In this document: positions 1 to 11,350 of the stretch, piece by piece | Layout: every line of letters starts with the position of its first letter | Numbering within the stretch: the stretch's first letter is position 1 | Assembly (NCBI RefSeq): GCF_963675165.1 | Contig: NC_087387.1 | Location: 3,275,501 to 3,339,500 of the forward strand | DNA: 64,000 nt | Direction of reading: 5' to 3' | Source: Halichondria panicea | Lineage: Eukaryota; Porifera; Demospongiae; Suberitida; Halichondriidae | Position numbers and translations under genes: made by a program | Notes under the pieces: generated by a model | The model's database searches: none | What the model was told of the DNA's origin: nothing | The model's input: only the letters and a program-made list of their open reading frames with translations

Positions 1-276
1 AATGTTGCTAGAGTTTGTTCTTGTTTTTAAATTTACTATAAGTAATCTTTAAAACGTCACCTATACACTTTTTGTCTTATAAACATTTGTGTGATACGAT
101 TCCCACAGTGGGTGGCTCTCACATGTTTTTCTACTCTAGGTGCATACAGACAGTAAGAAGCAATAATTATGGGGTGCCATTGATTTGTGTCACAATAGAA
201 GCGTGTATACAATGTTCGTTGGTGCAAAATTTTCGTATAAGCTAAGCTATCCATTCGTATTTTAAATATTTGTACA

Positions 277-1012
277 GCTCAGGATAGTGACGTTGAATCT
301 ATTGCGGTATAATTTCGTAGTTTTATGAACTACATGTACCAATTTAAATATCAAATATTTGTATATACAGCTCAGGATGAGTCTAATTTTCGTGTGTGTA
401 CAGCTCTAGCCTCGATTCTAGGCCGCAAAGAGAAAGGCGGCCTGGTATACTTTGTATGCGTAGAGCTACCAGCTAGGAAGAGTAGAATAACTCTTTAATA
501 CATCAGTAGATCTTGAGTGAATATTAAACTTCCTGAGTGTCGAGTTAAAGCTTATTAAAAGCTTTCAGGAGTAATCATTAGCTTCTTTATCTTCAGCAAT
601 GACTTCCTGTCGAACATAAAGGCAAGATTTAGTAGCAGAAGACTTGGCTGGTCTATATTACCACAGCCTCATCAGGAGACCCACAGGAACACATCATGCC
701 TTTCCTATAACATCTGTAGCCTTACAGTGTAGGGTGTCGTTAAGTAGGGACTTGGCTTGATGCAATAAATGGCGTAAGAACTCAGTCATCTTTGCACAAT
801 ACTTCTATGTAACGGACTGTAACTTCAGAATACAAATAGTATACGGTTTATTTTACTGACAGTATCCACAAATACACGGATTACCCCCTTTTTGGGGTAA
901 TGTACGCGCATGCGCATACCAGGCCACTGGAATCGAGGCTAGTACAGCTCAGGATAATGACTTTGAATCTAGTTTTATGAACTACATGTAAATATCAAAT
1001 ATTTGTACAGCT
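277..1012. repeat. Tandem repeat of a roughly 80-bp unit, split by a small transposon
   Basis: The unit starts TACAGCTCAGGAT, continues through a TTTTATGAACTACATGTA stretch and ends in ATCAAATATTTGTA. It is seen at about 277-360, again (partial) at 367-406, and again at 942-1012 after the inserted element. Copies differ by small indels. No coding potential is seen. Positions 1-276 hold nothing I recognise. Confidence 0.7.
407..941. mobile_element. Short inverted-repeat transposon (MITE) with 9-bp target duplication
   Basis: The left end reads TAGCCTCGATTC and the right end reads GAATCGAGGCTA, its exact reverse complement. The match continues imperfectly inward through a GGCCTGGTAT block on each side. 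The 9-base word GTACAGCTC lies immediately outside both ends (398-406 and 942-950), which fits a target-site duplication. A 9-bp duplication is usual for Mutator-like elements, but hAT or P-type is not excluded. The 535-bp interior has no open frame and is non-autonomous. Confidence 0.75.
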
Positions 1013-1940
1013 CGTGTGATGCTCTTCAATGCGAAATATATAAATAAAATTTCGAAATGAGTGCTGCAAGCTGCGCTGTGCTAATGCCTCTCGTGATGTT
1101 TTGTTTTCGCATAGTTTACTTATTAGGCCACTGTTAGTTGCATACTTGTTTCAGATCAACCTCCCTCCTGGTTTTGCTCACCTCCTCAATTAAGTCATTA
1201 TTGCTGATGTCGGCCATTATTTGAGTTTTTTGACTGACATTGCATTATTTTACCATGTGCCATGTGCAAGTTGCAAGTTGCGTTGTGCACCAAAAATCCA
1301 GTGCGTAAAAAAAATTATTGTAAACTCCGTCCTTTTGTGTATTTTCGTCAGTTAAAAAAAACAGGATATGACGTCATCAAATAATGGGATAATGAAGACC
1401 TCACTCCCTCATTGGGGTTGAGCTAGTATTCTCATCGGAACAACTATTATTATAGAATTCCACACAGTCATTATGGGAGAGGATTTAATGGAGCAGGGGC
1501 GGGGCTTCAATGTGCGCCTAACTGCATGGCACTCTTCTGAAATCTTTGTATGCACGTACACTGTACTACAATTGAATATTTCAACAGTTTTAGGAGGTGA
1601 AACAGGTGGTATTATTATATTTAAGGGCCGCTTGCAACAACTTGTGACTGTGTAATTCATCATAAACATATACAACTCAGCTCTTGCTTCTGTGCAACTA
1701 CCCATTGAACTTCTCTGAATAGTCTTACAGCATAAACGAGTGTTGCAAGTGCACTGTTCCCATGATCAAAGGATTGCTTCTATTGGTAATGACCAGACAC
1801 CTCAGTTTCTAGGAATAACAATAATTTTACTAGCTTATAGCCATCACAATTTTTACTCGAGGCACCTCTAGCTACTTCACAATTAATTGCAGGTGATTTC
1901 CTTCAAAATTAGCAGTGAGGTGAGTTTTGAAAAAATAGGT
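1013..1940. other. Gene-free stretch
   Basis: Nothing recognisable. Overlapping short open frames on both strands around 1409-1705 have no family signature, no splice context and low-complexity composition. I treat the stretch as non-coding. Confidence 0.5.
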
Positions 1941-2044
1941 GCTGGCTGTGTTTTATATGGAGCCGTTATATGGAGCCGTTTTGCAAAATAGGTGGTGCAG
2001 ACAGTTGCGTTTCAGAGGAAGCGCGAAGCACTTAACCTTAGCTA

Positions 2045-2277
2045 GGCCACACCAAATTAATCTTATGTTTCACAATTTTCCGGGTCATATTTTTGCAGAA
2101 TGCCCAAAAAAATAAACCAATTATTGGTCCAGGTCAGAGGTCAGAATAGCCATGTGATCTAGCAAAACTTTGTAATGTTTTGCTAAAGTGACTTTTTGTG
2201 GTTTTTTTTGCCTGCCACCCTGGTCTGTTTTTGGAGATTAAAAGTCCGTGAAACACAAGATCAATTTGGTGTGACCC
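2045..2277. mobile_element. 233-bp MITE with TA target duplication, nested in an inverted-repeat arm
   Basis: Ends read GGCCACACCAAATT and AATTTGGTGTGACCC, inverted repeats that continue imperfectly through a TGTTTCAC/GTGAAACA block. TA flanks both sides (2043-2044, 2278-2279). TA duplication suggests a Tc1/mariner- or ISL2EU-type non-autonomous element. It separates two blocks that are contiguous in the opposite arm at 3905-3989, so it inserted later. Confidence 0.6.
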
Positions 2278-2920
2278 TACTTAGGTCTCTAATTGCCGTT
2301 GTGTTAATTGCATGCCAGACTCATGAATTAGCCGCCCTTCCTAGGAAGGGCGGCTAATTCGTGAGACTAACCAACAAGCTGAGAGTACAACATAAGACAG
2401 CCTGGAGCAAAGAGCTTGCCATCAATAGAATCATGTCATGGAACACTCCAAAACAACCATAAGAAGCCATCATCTATGATTAAAAGAAGCAATCTCTGGA
2501 CCATGCATATGCATATACATTCTGAGGCCAACATATATACGTATAAAGTGGACCATACAAAAGTCGACCGTACATGCATGCTACATGCAACAAAGGCCAG
2601 AGCCTGGCCAAAATCTCATTCTCCCTGTGTTTGACTGTGGGAGGGAGCAGCTCAATACTTGACCGCAAAGCAGCTAGGCTAAACGCACACAAGTAAGTTT
2701 TATTCTCTGTTTTACATTTTAATAATCCATTCTCGTTCACACAGTTAATGTGCATGTGACGCTCATTCAACTCCTTGTTGCCAAACCAGTTCAAGATACA
2801 ACAAGAAATGAAGATTTTGATGAGCTCGAGCATTCTTCCTCATTAGTATTCACACCTGAGTTTGCCAATGTGGTCAACGTCGATGGATTGCATGAGAATT
2901 AACGGCAAGGTGTTTGTTAT

Positions 2921-3291
2921 TTGGAAGTGGCAAGTGCTATACATCCACAAGACAAGACGGTAATAATAGTAAGGGGAATTGTTGTTCGTTTTCGGCCAAC
3001 GGAACCCCAGACTATTCAGACGCAGAGTCTGAAACAGTCACACACCATACCTTTCAAGGTGATCGGATGTATTAAGGAAAACTATATCCAGAAGTACTCT
3101 GAAAGCAAGTGTACTTATTGACGAAGTTGTCCTTGTACCTATATAATTATAGAAGTACATGTTGAACCTGACAATCCTGTGACTCCAAATGCAATTGCGT
3201 TTTTGGACGTAGTGAAGGAAGCACGGGATGCTGTGTACGATGCCCTCATAAGGAATGACATTGCTGTTGTAAAATTGAAGTGGGTCAAATA
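2921..3291 (+). pseudogene. Broken fragment of a possible HIRAN-like domain protein
   Basis: Two frame-shifted pieces read as one protein: a first part ending around a PFKVIGCIKENY motif (to about 3110), then after a frame change near 3105-3150 a part containing EVHVEPDNPVTPNAIAFL, ending at a stop near 3290. The pattern (hydrophobic strand, V-x-EPDNP-x-x-x-NAI) resembles the core of HIRAN domains found in some helicases and transposon proteins. Start codon and upstream exons are not visible. The family call is tentative; it could be another small beta domain. It lies inside the inverted-repeat element and may be its cargo or an older relic. Confidence 0.3.
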
Positions 3292-4231
3292 ATTATGTCA
3301 GTGACTGGTATATACCGTATGGGCCCAGGTTTTTTTTTGCTAAAATAACGAAAGGCGTATGGCCAATTAATGTTAATTTAAGTACTGTTGCCGCTTAACC
3401 TAATTTTGCGTTGATCGATTTCCAATGATTGCATTAATTTAATTGTTGATGTAATTTATAATTGTAACACTCGCACGACTATAAACAATCATGTTCTAAT
3501 AGCCGCTCATGTTCATTTTTTGTTGTACATTTCTATTGAAATTCGATCAAGTGCAGCAATAACATGCATCATATAATTATACACATTTGATTAGCTGTTA
3601 GCCATGAATAATTATATTAAATGCTCATGATTATCAATGTCCAAATTAGTTGTGGTCAGTTATATTGCAGTAACTTGTGAGGGAGGATGATCAACTGGCA
3701 CATTGTAGTATATAATCAAATGAAGGCATTTGATAAACAGTAATAATTAATGGCAACGAGGGATCCATTCGTTTGGGACAACTTGACAGTGTAAAGTGTA
3801 AAATGTGCCTCTGAAGAGCATTCCACATCTCATATCTTCAGTTGTGGAAGCTCTTGAATGCTTGATATCTCCTCAGTGCAAGTGAGAGATATCTTTGGTA
3901 ATCAGCTGCCCTTCTCAGGAGGAAGGGCGGCTAATTCATGAGACTGGCATGCAATTAACACAACGGCAGCTAAGGTTAAGTGCTTCGCACCTCCTCTGAT
4001 TGCGTTTTGTATGGAGTTGCATTTTGTAGGACTGAGGTAACTTTTTCAGAGAGGTGCGTTTTGTAGAGGGGTGCATTTTATATACTATAGATGTGTTTTG
4101 TGAAGAGGTGCGTTTTTGCGCATGCTCGCATAGTGGAGACAAAAAAGAAGGAACGTTAAATGTTCTTTCTCCACGGCAAACAAATTTGCTGATCTCTGCA
4201 GACAGACTCGAGTCAACATGCAAGGGTACTC

Positions 4232-4279
4232 AAGCCGCAAAGTTGGAGATGAGCAGATTCTTCTCCAACTTTGCGGCTT
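4232..4279. repeat. Perfect 18-bp-arm hairpin
   Basis: AAGCCGCAAAGTTGGAGA at 4232-4249 is repeated inverted at 4262-4279, with a 12-base loop. It sits just upstream of the Gypsy LTR and may be the end of a foldback element. Confidence 0.8.
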
Positions 4280-4382
4280 AGGTTTGAGAAGCGGAAGCGA
4301 CCAGTTATCAGGGGCTTGCGCCTCTATACTGCTCTGCATGTGTCAAATTCCCTGTACATGTACAAAGTCAAGACTCTTAACA

Positions 4383-4555
4383 TGTCTGTTGTAGTTAGTG
4401 TTGTGTTCTGGACAATGACAATGTATGTATTATGTTATGTAATAGTGCAGCTCCTATATCGACTGAGCATGCGCAGTATTATGATCTTGCATCTTAAACA
4501 CATGTTGAACTTAAAAGAGTAGTTTACTGTAGCTCTCACAATCCTAGCGGCTACA
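4383..4555 (+). repeat. Gypsy-1 5' LTR (approximate) followed by primer binding site
   Basis: The segment starts TGTCTGTTGTAG and ends CACAATCCTAGCGGCTACA; the bases that follow (4556-4573, TGGTGTCAGAAGTAGGAT) look like a tRNA primer binding site of Ty3/Gypsy type. Parts of the same LTR reappear at 13346-13411 and 17184-17230, confirming that it is repeated. The left boundary is uncertain by a few bases (TGT at 4383 or 4387). Confidence 0.55.
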
Positions 4556-4599
4556 TGGTGTCAGAAGTAGGATACTCATCCTCCTTTCAAGTGTAGCAA

Positions 4600-5170
4600 C
4601 ATATCAAGTCAATTTACCTGGAGATTTGAAAGTGCATCTGGGCTATTCGAGAAGAGTCCAGAAGTCCAGGTAAACATGCTGATTTATTCCATGGGTGACG
4701 ATGCCGATGATATTCTCCGATCGTTTGGACTGACTGAAGACGAGAAGAAAGTCTACGCTACGGTAAAACAAAAGTTCGAGTTGCACTTTGTGAAGAGAAG
4801 GAACACTAGAGAAGGAACACTATATTTGAACGGCGAATCAATATGAGGCCTGTGGACGCCTTTGTCACAGATCTGTATGACAGTGCTCTACATGATGAAA
4901 TGATACGCGATCGTTTATGCCAAGTTATCAGAGAAGCTCCAGTTGGATGCGGAACTAACACTAGACAAAGCTGTGAATCAAGTCAGACAAGCTGAAGCAA
5001 TTAAGAAACAACAAATTGGAAGTGGCCAGGCAAGACTTGTAGCTGGTGTGGAAAATCCTGGCATGATCGAACGAGGTGCCCAGCTGTCTGTGGGAAGTGC
5101 CAAAAGAAAGTCGCTCAACCGGGAGCGTAGGCACTGTCGAAGAATGTTGCTGGAAGATCAAGCTCAAAGT
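4600..5170 (+). pseudogene. Gypsy-1 gag remnant
   Basis: Frame pieces contain MLIYSMGDDADDILRSFGLT (about 4677-4736), then QKFELHFVKRRNTRE, then after an internal loss and frame changes KLSEKLQLDAELTLDKAVNQ (about 4926-4985) and a zinc-knuckle-like RCPAVCGKCQKK (about 5075-5110). This is the order of the capsid and nucleocapsid parts of Ty3/Gypsy gag proteins, which package retrotransposon RNA. Several frameshifts and an internal deletion show that it is dead. Confidence 0.7.
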
Positions 5171-5425
5171 CAACGTACTAAGAGGACCGAGCCAGAATAA
5201 ACTGCAGGTACAAGGCATGTTACAAGCAGAACTGATACTGAACAATCAACAAACTGAACAAGTGGTGAAAGAGCTACAACACCCGTTACTACGACAACCA
5301 GCACTGGGGCTATTGTCACGAGTGAGGAGTGTCCAGACAACCCAACCCGAAGTTCTCTTCCCCAAGCGAGGTAGCTCTCGGGAGAATACCGAATTCAGCT
5401 CAAAGAAAGAGCCAAACCTTTCGCT

Positions 5426-6300
5426 TTGAGTACGCCAAGAAGGGTATCTATCCCCTTACTCCCTGCTGTTAAGAAAGAACTGAACAGAATGGAACAGCTA
5501 GGTGTGATCTCTCGAGTTGAGGAACTGACGGAGTGGTGTGCCTTAAGAATACCTCACAAAGCTAAATACAAACGTCATGCCAGCTGTTCCCTTGCACAAG
5601 CTCGATATTTCTCGAAGTTAGATACTAATTCTGGTTTCTGGCAGATACCTCTTGCTCATCCCTACTCACAACGTTTATCACGCCTGCGGGCAGATATCAG
5701 TTCAACAGACTACCTTTCGGGATCGCTTCAGCCCCCGAGCATTTCCAAAGCAGAATGAAAGCAGAATGACAAACTTGCTAAACGGAGTTGTTTGTCTCAT
5801 GAACGACGTGCTAGTTCATGGAAAAACTCAGGATGAACACGATCAGAGACTACACGCTGTACTAAGGACGCTCCTAAACAAAGAGAAGTGTACGTTTTCC
5901 AGTACTAACATTTTCCAGTACTAATGTCAAGTTTCTCCTTTTCGACAAAGGAATCAGCTCTGATCCTGGCAAGATCAATGCAATTCAGAAGATACCAGAG
6001 CCCAAAAATGTACGCAAATTCTTGGGAATGGTGAACCATCTGACCAAATTCACCCCTCACCTGGCAGAAATGACAAAACCTCTGCGGGAACTCCTGCCGA
6101 AGATAAACGCTTGGTGCTGGAGCCACCCCAAAGAGAAGAAGCAATGACCGAGAGCCCAGTGCTAGCTCAAACAGGAGACACAATCGTACCAGACGATGGG
6201 TGCTGTCCTCATGCAAATGGCAACCTCCGTCCCGTGGCCTACATCTCAAGGTCTACCGAGCAAAGATATGCCCAAATCGAGAAAGAGCCATAACATGGGC
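5426..6300 (+). pseudogene. Gypsy-1 reverse transcriptase and RNase H remnant
   Basis: Reverse transcriptase blocks are recognisable: PAVKKELNRMEQLGVISRVE (about 5462-5521), LDTNSGFWQIPLA (5619-5657), a thumb-side VCLMNDVLVHGKTQDEHDQR segment (5791-5850) whose usual Y/F-x-DD motif reads LMNDV, so one catalytic Asp is lost, and KINAIQKIPEPKNVRKFLGM leading into the RNase H region. At least three frame changes and missing blocks are present. It replicated Gypsy RNA into DNA when intact. Confidence 0.75.
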
Positions 6301-6619
6301 CTAACATGGGCCCCTGTGAAAGATTCTCCGATTATCTTACTTTCACGTTGAAACCGACCACAAACAACCGACCACAAACCACTTGTTCCGCTTATCAGTA
6401 CAAAACTCCTCGATGAGTTACCATTACGTGTTGACTAATTCACCATTACCCGGGAAAGATTTGGTGACAGCCCCTGTCTCAGAGTCAGAAAAACATCGGG
6501 AAGCAAGTGGAAATGTATATTCCACAAGCTGTCAGCCAGCTGTTATCCGAAAAGCATAGCAAATGACCCAGCAAGATGACCCTGAGTGGCCAACAACTTG
6601 GTTGGCCAACTAGAGTCTA

Positions 6620-6996
6620 TGGAACACTCATAAAGTGACGCTAGCACCGGGACTAGCAATAGAAGAAGGAATCCTGATAAGAGTCGTAATGCCAGCCGAT
6701 CTCCAGAAAGAAACGCTGCACACTGGTCATCAAGGTATCCGCAATGCAATCGGTTTGGTGGCCAGGTTTATCCACTCAGTTGGAGCAGATCGTGCGAGAC
6801 TGTCAGACACAGAGAGCAGAACCACTCCAACCAACCCCAATTCGACCATGGAAGAAAGTTGCCACCAACTTATTCGAATGGAAAAAGCCACCTACCCTGG
6901 ACTCATTGGATTGAGATGAGTTTACTTCAAAGCCTCACGTCAGAATCTATCATTCTATCATTCAACACATGAAGTCCATCTTTGCACGGCATGGAA
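6620..6996 (+). pseudogene. Gypsy-1 integrase, 5' part
   Basis: Contains a zinc-binding-domain remnant around ETLHTGHQGIRNAIG (about 6708-6752) and the start of the integrase core, ending at HMKSIFARHGI (to 6996). The core continues after the mariner-type insertion at about 9385 with the DEVISDNGP motif. Frame changes occur in between, so the gene was probably already decaying. Confidence 0.7.
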
Positions 6997-7151
6997 TACT
7001 GCGATTTCAGTACATTTTGCAATGTTGTACGTGTGGGTTACCTGCGCATGCGCATGCGTTAGACCTCGTGGTCGTTCACAGTGAAGATTCTGGAAACCAG
7101 TACTAATTTGTACCCTGCTTTAGTGTCTCTCAGTCTGGCTTGCTGATCAAC

Positions 7152-8117
7152 ATGTCTAACTCTCAGTCTAGGTGTGGTACATCTTTTCGTGTTATAACTA
7201 GCAATCAAGGTCAAGTCCTAGCAAATATAGTACAGAATTCTACTTGTCATCAGCCTCCTGGTGTTTCTCAACCTCAAAAGGTATTAAATAATTGTGTACT
7301 GTCTGTAAGATATAGATATAATAATTATGTCATGTTCCCGATAACAGCACCTGTTTATCAGTACAAAGTTAACGTCTTGACTCCTGTAAAGCGCAAGAAA
7401 GCAATAACAAGACAACTACATGATTTCAAAGGAAAATTTGAAAGTGTTTCTCAATTAAAAACACAAATTGATACTGAACTCGGGGATGAGTTACCTAACA
7501 GTTCAGTAGATGTGGGCTACTTCGATGGGCGTCAATCTGCGAAGGTGTTGCTTGTTTCAGCCAAAGATCTCAAGGTTATGTACGAAAAAGCAAATAGTTC
7601 TTGTGAGATATCTTTCTGGGTGCAAACATGTGAAGATATAGATGCTGAAAAAGATAGTGATATAAATCCAGAACCTAGTAGAAAGAAAGGAAAGCAGCAA
7701 TAACGCAGAGGATAAACTTGAGGAGATATATGGCAAGCTTAAGAATCAGCATGACGAATCGACCTACAATACACCTGATTCAGTGTGGTACCCATGACGA
7801 CTACTCCACATGTGCCAATGATTACTGGAATGCCTCAGAAATGCCTGAAAAAGGACTCCCTTGCTGAAACCTTTGCTGGAGCTGCTGAAGCAATTGCCAA
7901 AGCGTTTTCAACTCCTCAAAATCGTCCAGCCGCTTCGAGTTCAAGACCTGATTCGGGAATTGTAGGAGTTTCACCTGGAAAATGCACTGATTTAAGATCA
8001 AAGAATTTACAACAACTACGGTTCCTACAAGAACTTTTTGAGGACAACATTATCTCGGCCTCTCAACTTGCTGAACAAAAGGCTATTGTTTTTGATGCTC
8101 TACGTAACCTTACATAA
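7152..8117 (+). pseudogene. Passenger gene of the mariner-type element, function unknown
   Basis: The first open segment starts at ATG 7152 (MSNSQSRCGTS) and runs to a stop at 7703; a second runs from about 7785 to 8117. Codons 7694-7780 read on in another frame (AEDKLEEIYGKLKNQHDEST), so the two parts were one protein, broken by a small frameshift near 7690-7700. The first part has a PB1-like look (KRK basic strand, later a KVLLVSAKDLKVMYE segment and an acidic tail). The C-terminus, with LQQLRFLQELFEDNIISASQ, resembles a short two-helix SHOCT-like tail. No catalytic motif is seen and I do not recognise the family. Gene order suggests an accessory protein mobilised with the transposase. Confidence 0.55.
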
Positions 8118-8296
8118 TATTCTTTTGTCATTCATGTACAGGTACAGGTATATGTTACAGTAAAGATTAATGTTTTGTAATGATTCATTCATGCAAGTAC
8201 AATGTTATGTGATAAACTTAGAACATACAAAACAGCAAGTGATATAAGTCTGTTCAGTATTTAGAACTGTATATTCCACACGATTCAATCCATGCT

Positions 8297-9271
8297 TCAC
8301 AGTCTTCTTTTGTTATTGTTGAAAATGCAGCTAGTAGTCTCGATATCCATTGTAGCACTCAATTCCAGTTCCATTAGCCTGATTGACGACTTAACTTTAC
8401 TGAAAAGCATCTCAATGGGGTTATAATCAGGGCTGTAGGGAGGGAGATAATGGACCAGACTTCCCATCTCACGAATAACACTGGCTACACCTGTTGCCTA
8501 GCCAGTTACGTGATGTACTGAACAGTTATCCTTTATTACAACGCTATTCGAATTATACCCATCGAAAGTCATGAGGTGTGGTAATAACTGCTTTTCAATG
8601 AAATCGACATAGACATCTCCATTAACAGACCCACGTACAATCTTAAGATCTACAATACCATTGATTGACATAGCTGCAATCGCTGAAACACGCTCGCCTC
8701 TCACAAGTAGTTTTTGGCATTTGACAGGCATGCCTCGCACTCCATATCCATACTTACGGAGAGCATTTCGTCGGTCACAGCCAGTCTCGTCAATGAAAAT
8801 AGGAAAATGATCTTCGTACATTGAAACTTCACTGACATAACTAGCTCTAAGTTCTTCATCTCTCTGTGAAGCTACTAATTGCATCTTCTTTCTACTGAAA
8901 TTATTCTTCTTCAGAAAAGTGCACAGAGATGAAAGGCTGATGCTTAAACCAAACATCCAGCTTAATTCATACTGGATTTCCCACAGATAGATCCCAGGCT
9001 TATCTAAAACAAGCATAAGCACAGTTAGCTGCACTGGCCTTGTCATCTTGATAGGGAGGAGTATAACTTTTTCATAACTGTTCCAGTTGTCTGAAAAGTG
9101 TTCACAATCCTGTAAACAGTAGAAGCATCTACAGACAGATTTAAAGCAATATTTTTCAGGGAAAGCTTTTCAACCTCACGCTGCCACACCATCCTCCATC
9201 CGAAGGTCTTCACTGTAGGCAGATGTCCTCTTTGATTCACATGAAGTTGAACTTCCTCCTCTCACAGCCAT
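8297..9271 (-). pseudogene. IS630/mariner-type DDE transposase
   Basis: Read on the minus strand from ATG at 9271, the protein has an N-terminal helix-turn-helix region (LSLKNIALNLSVDASTVYRI, near 9160) and the three catalytic blocks: IDETGCDRRNALRKYGYGVRG (first Asp, near 8790), VVIKDNCSVHH (second Asp, near 8520) and YLPPYSPDYNPIEM (third acidic residue, near 8430). It should bind the TIRs and cut and paste at TA. One-base frame changes near 9190 and near 9045 and one in-frame TAG at about 8500 break it. The SEDLRW motif that normally precedes the helix-turn-helix is split by the first shift, which is why I place the start at 9271. Confidence 0.8.
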
Positions 9272-9382
9272 CAGCTAAATCTACTGTACTTCGGAGTAAT
9301 CTTTGGCTATATAATTCAGATTCAAACCTTAATTCTGCGCATGCGTTAATTTGCCTTATTGCAAGGTGTAAAAAAATCGCAG

Positions 9383-9890
9383 TACCAGATGAGGTCATTT
9401 CCGACAATGGACCCTCTCAGCAATACACTAAGTTTGCAGAAGACTATGTACACAAGACAAGCAGCCCCTACCACCCAGAGGGCAGTGAAAACTATCAAGC
9501 CCTACCTAGATGCTTACCATTGGATACAGAGTTGAGAAAGTTGAAGTCAACAGTACCAATTATGGTCAACTCGCACCACGCATTAAACTTTGAGACAAAT
9601 TTGATTCTCACCATGGAACTTACCACAACTGTATCCAGGTGACACTGTCTGGGTAATTGATCGTAAAGCCACTGGTACAGTCCGTTAAAGAACACAGCAA
9701 ACGAAACTTCCGGACCTCAGATGGAATCTATACTGGACATACCGGACATACCGAACATGACCATGTCCCCCCAACACGGGAACCAAAACAAGACGAAGGT
9801 GCTGCACAGTCAAATGAACACGGGGAAGCCACCTCCAGATCCAGGTGACACTGTCTGGGTAATTGATCGTAAAGCCACTGGTACAGTACA
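9383..9890 (+). pseudogene. Gypsy-1 integrase, 3' part
   Basis: Resumes with PDEVISDNGPSQQYTKFAED (about 9388-9447), then SSPYHPEG with the glutamate region of the integrase core, and a C-terminal PGDTVWVIDRKATG block. A 47-base stretch coding that block (about 9637-9684) is repeated at about 9840-9887, an internal duplication. Frameshifted and non-functional. Confidence 0.75.
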
Positions 9891-10920
9891 CTGAATCTCT
9901 AGTCTGACCAATTAGTCTGACCAATGGAAATGTTAGTGACATCTGATTTCTCCTGAAGAAAATGATGGGCTCAAATTCGAAATCAAAGATATGGGCTCAA
10001 ATTCGAAATCAAAGATATCTACACCCAAGCTAATGACAGTCTTAGTTCCAAATCCTGGGGAACTAAATCCTGGCCCTATTAATTGGAAATATCCCTGTGG
10101 AAACTGTAGTGGTGCGTTCCACATCTGCATGAGTACAGCAGAGTCTGCAGTGCACAGATGAAAGTTGGTGCTGTGCCTTTCCATTCTATGATGCCTCACT
10201 AACTCAACAACTAGTAACCTACCATGGATCATATGTAACATCGCTATAATGCTAGAAGCAGGGTTCTGCCCATGGGGGAAAATTCGCGGGGTGTGTACGG
10301 GAAGGGGGACACAAATTTGAACATGCATGTGTTGTAAGCATACAGTACATTTTTGTACTTGCAGCTGATTTCTTCATCACAGGGTCATAATCAGTGCTTA
10401 CTCTCTAGCTTCCTTAGCAGGTTCCTGCAGAGTATAACTAGCTAGTCAAGATGCGCAGTAGAGTTCAATTAATAGTTAGCTCTATATAAGGCACATCAAG
10501 ACAGACTAGCAGCTAAACTGGACAAGCCAGTATGTAAAGCAGTGGCTAAGTGGTGGTCGGAAAATATCTAGTGGTGGTCGCAGCTTACCTAAACGACCAC
10601 TGTAGGCAGAACCCTGTAGAAGTAGCGCTGCTAGCAAGTGAACAACTTAACTCCCTCCTCCCTCCTTAGTGATGAAATACTAAACTCAGAATTTATACCC
10701 ATACCCAAAGAATACAATATATACAGAAATAGGCAAGGAGGGTAATGATCCGCTTGAAAACAATATTCCAGCCAAGCGTCGACGTGATCTGGAATGATCT
10801 GGAAACAGAATGCGAACTCCTCCAAAATGCACACCTCTACTTGGGTGCCGTCGAGCATAGAAGATTTCCAGCACCTACACAACTCACATCCTTGTGTTGT
10901 ATGGAAAGACCATAATTATA
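9891..10920. other. Stretch without recognisable gene
   Basis: Contains an exact 26-base tandem duplication at 9965-10016 and a pair of short GTGGTCG words near 10550-10605. No 3' LTR of Gypsy-1 could be identified. Open frames on the minus strand at 9933-10328 and 10631-10882 show no family features. Confidence 0.5.
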
Positions 10921-10921
10921 C

Positions 10922-11350
10922 TAAATGTGACAGGCTCTAGGAAAACCAGACTATTGGAGCAGACTAAAATTTTGGTGATTAATGTACCAAGTGATAGAGC
11001 AGAGCATTGCCTACACAATGATATGCTTAGTGTTCACATACCTAGTTTCATACCCGAGTTATGTGCGTTGGAAACTCGAAGCCGTAAAATGTAGTATCGA
11101 GAAAAACGGCTCTCAAAGATTGCTTAATTAGGAAAAATAAGGTAATAGCAAAAGTTTGGACGAAGCGTTTCGATGGAAAGAGTTGGATTTAGAGCATCAG
11201 ATTTTACAGAGAGGTAGTAAAAGGACTGTAGATACTTATACATCAATAACATTTTATTTGAGATTTTATACTGTAGGCATAAATTTAGCTGTAGCTCAAT
11301 ACTAAATTCTGCTCCAATAGTCTGGTTTTCCCAGAGCCTGTCACAAATAG
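10922..11350. repeat. Inverted-repeat element of about 430 bp
   Basis: TGTGACAGGCTCTAGGAAAA at about 10927-10946 and the following CCAGACTATTGGAGCAGA are found inverted at about 11307-11346. The interior is non-coding. The arms are about 45 bp with small differences. Superfamily not assigned. Confidence 0.6.

Larger units (their letters stand above)
2020..3989. mobile_element. Inverted-repeat bounded element with hairpin ends
   Basis: The left arm starts at 2020 with GCGAAGCACTTAACCTTAGC and the right arm (3969-3989) carries its reverse complement. A second shared block (GCCGTTGTGTTAATTGCATG, 2295-2314) is also present inverted near 3945-3964. Just inside each arm is a palindrome built on TTAGCCGCCCTTCC: near-perfect at 2323-2365, imperfect at 3904-3932. 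The arms enclose the broken HIRAN-like fragment. The left arm is split by a separate 233-bp element. Superfamily not assigned. Confidence 0.5.
6999..9382. mobile_element. IS630/mariner-type DNA transposon, two convergent genes, inserted in Gypsy-1 integrase
   Basis: Ends are CTGCGATTT and AAATCGCAG, flanked by TA on both sides (6997-6998, 9383-9384), the target typical of IS630/Tc1/mariner transposons. Removing it brings the two halves of the Gypsy integrase core together at the conserved D-N-G motif. It carries a minus-strand DDE transposase and a plus-strand second gene transcribed toward each other. Length 2,384 bp. Confidence 0.85.

Noticed and set aside
1409-1705. 98-codon minus-strand frame overlapping a plus-strand frame
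   Set aside because: No family motif, low-complexity composition and no exon signals.
4383-9890. Endogenous retrovirus
   Set aside because: The gene order is Ty3/Gypsy and no envelope gene is seen; it is treated as an LTR retrotransposon.
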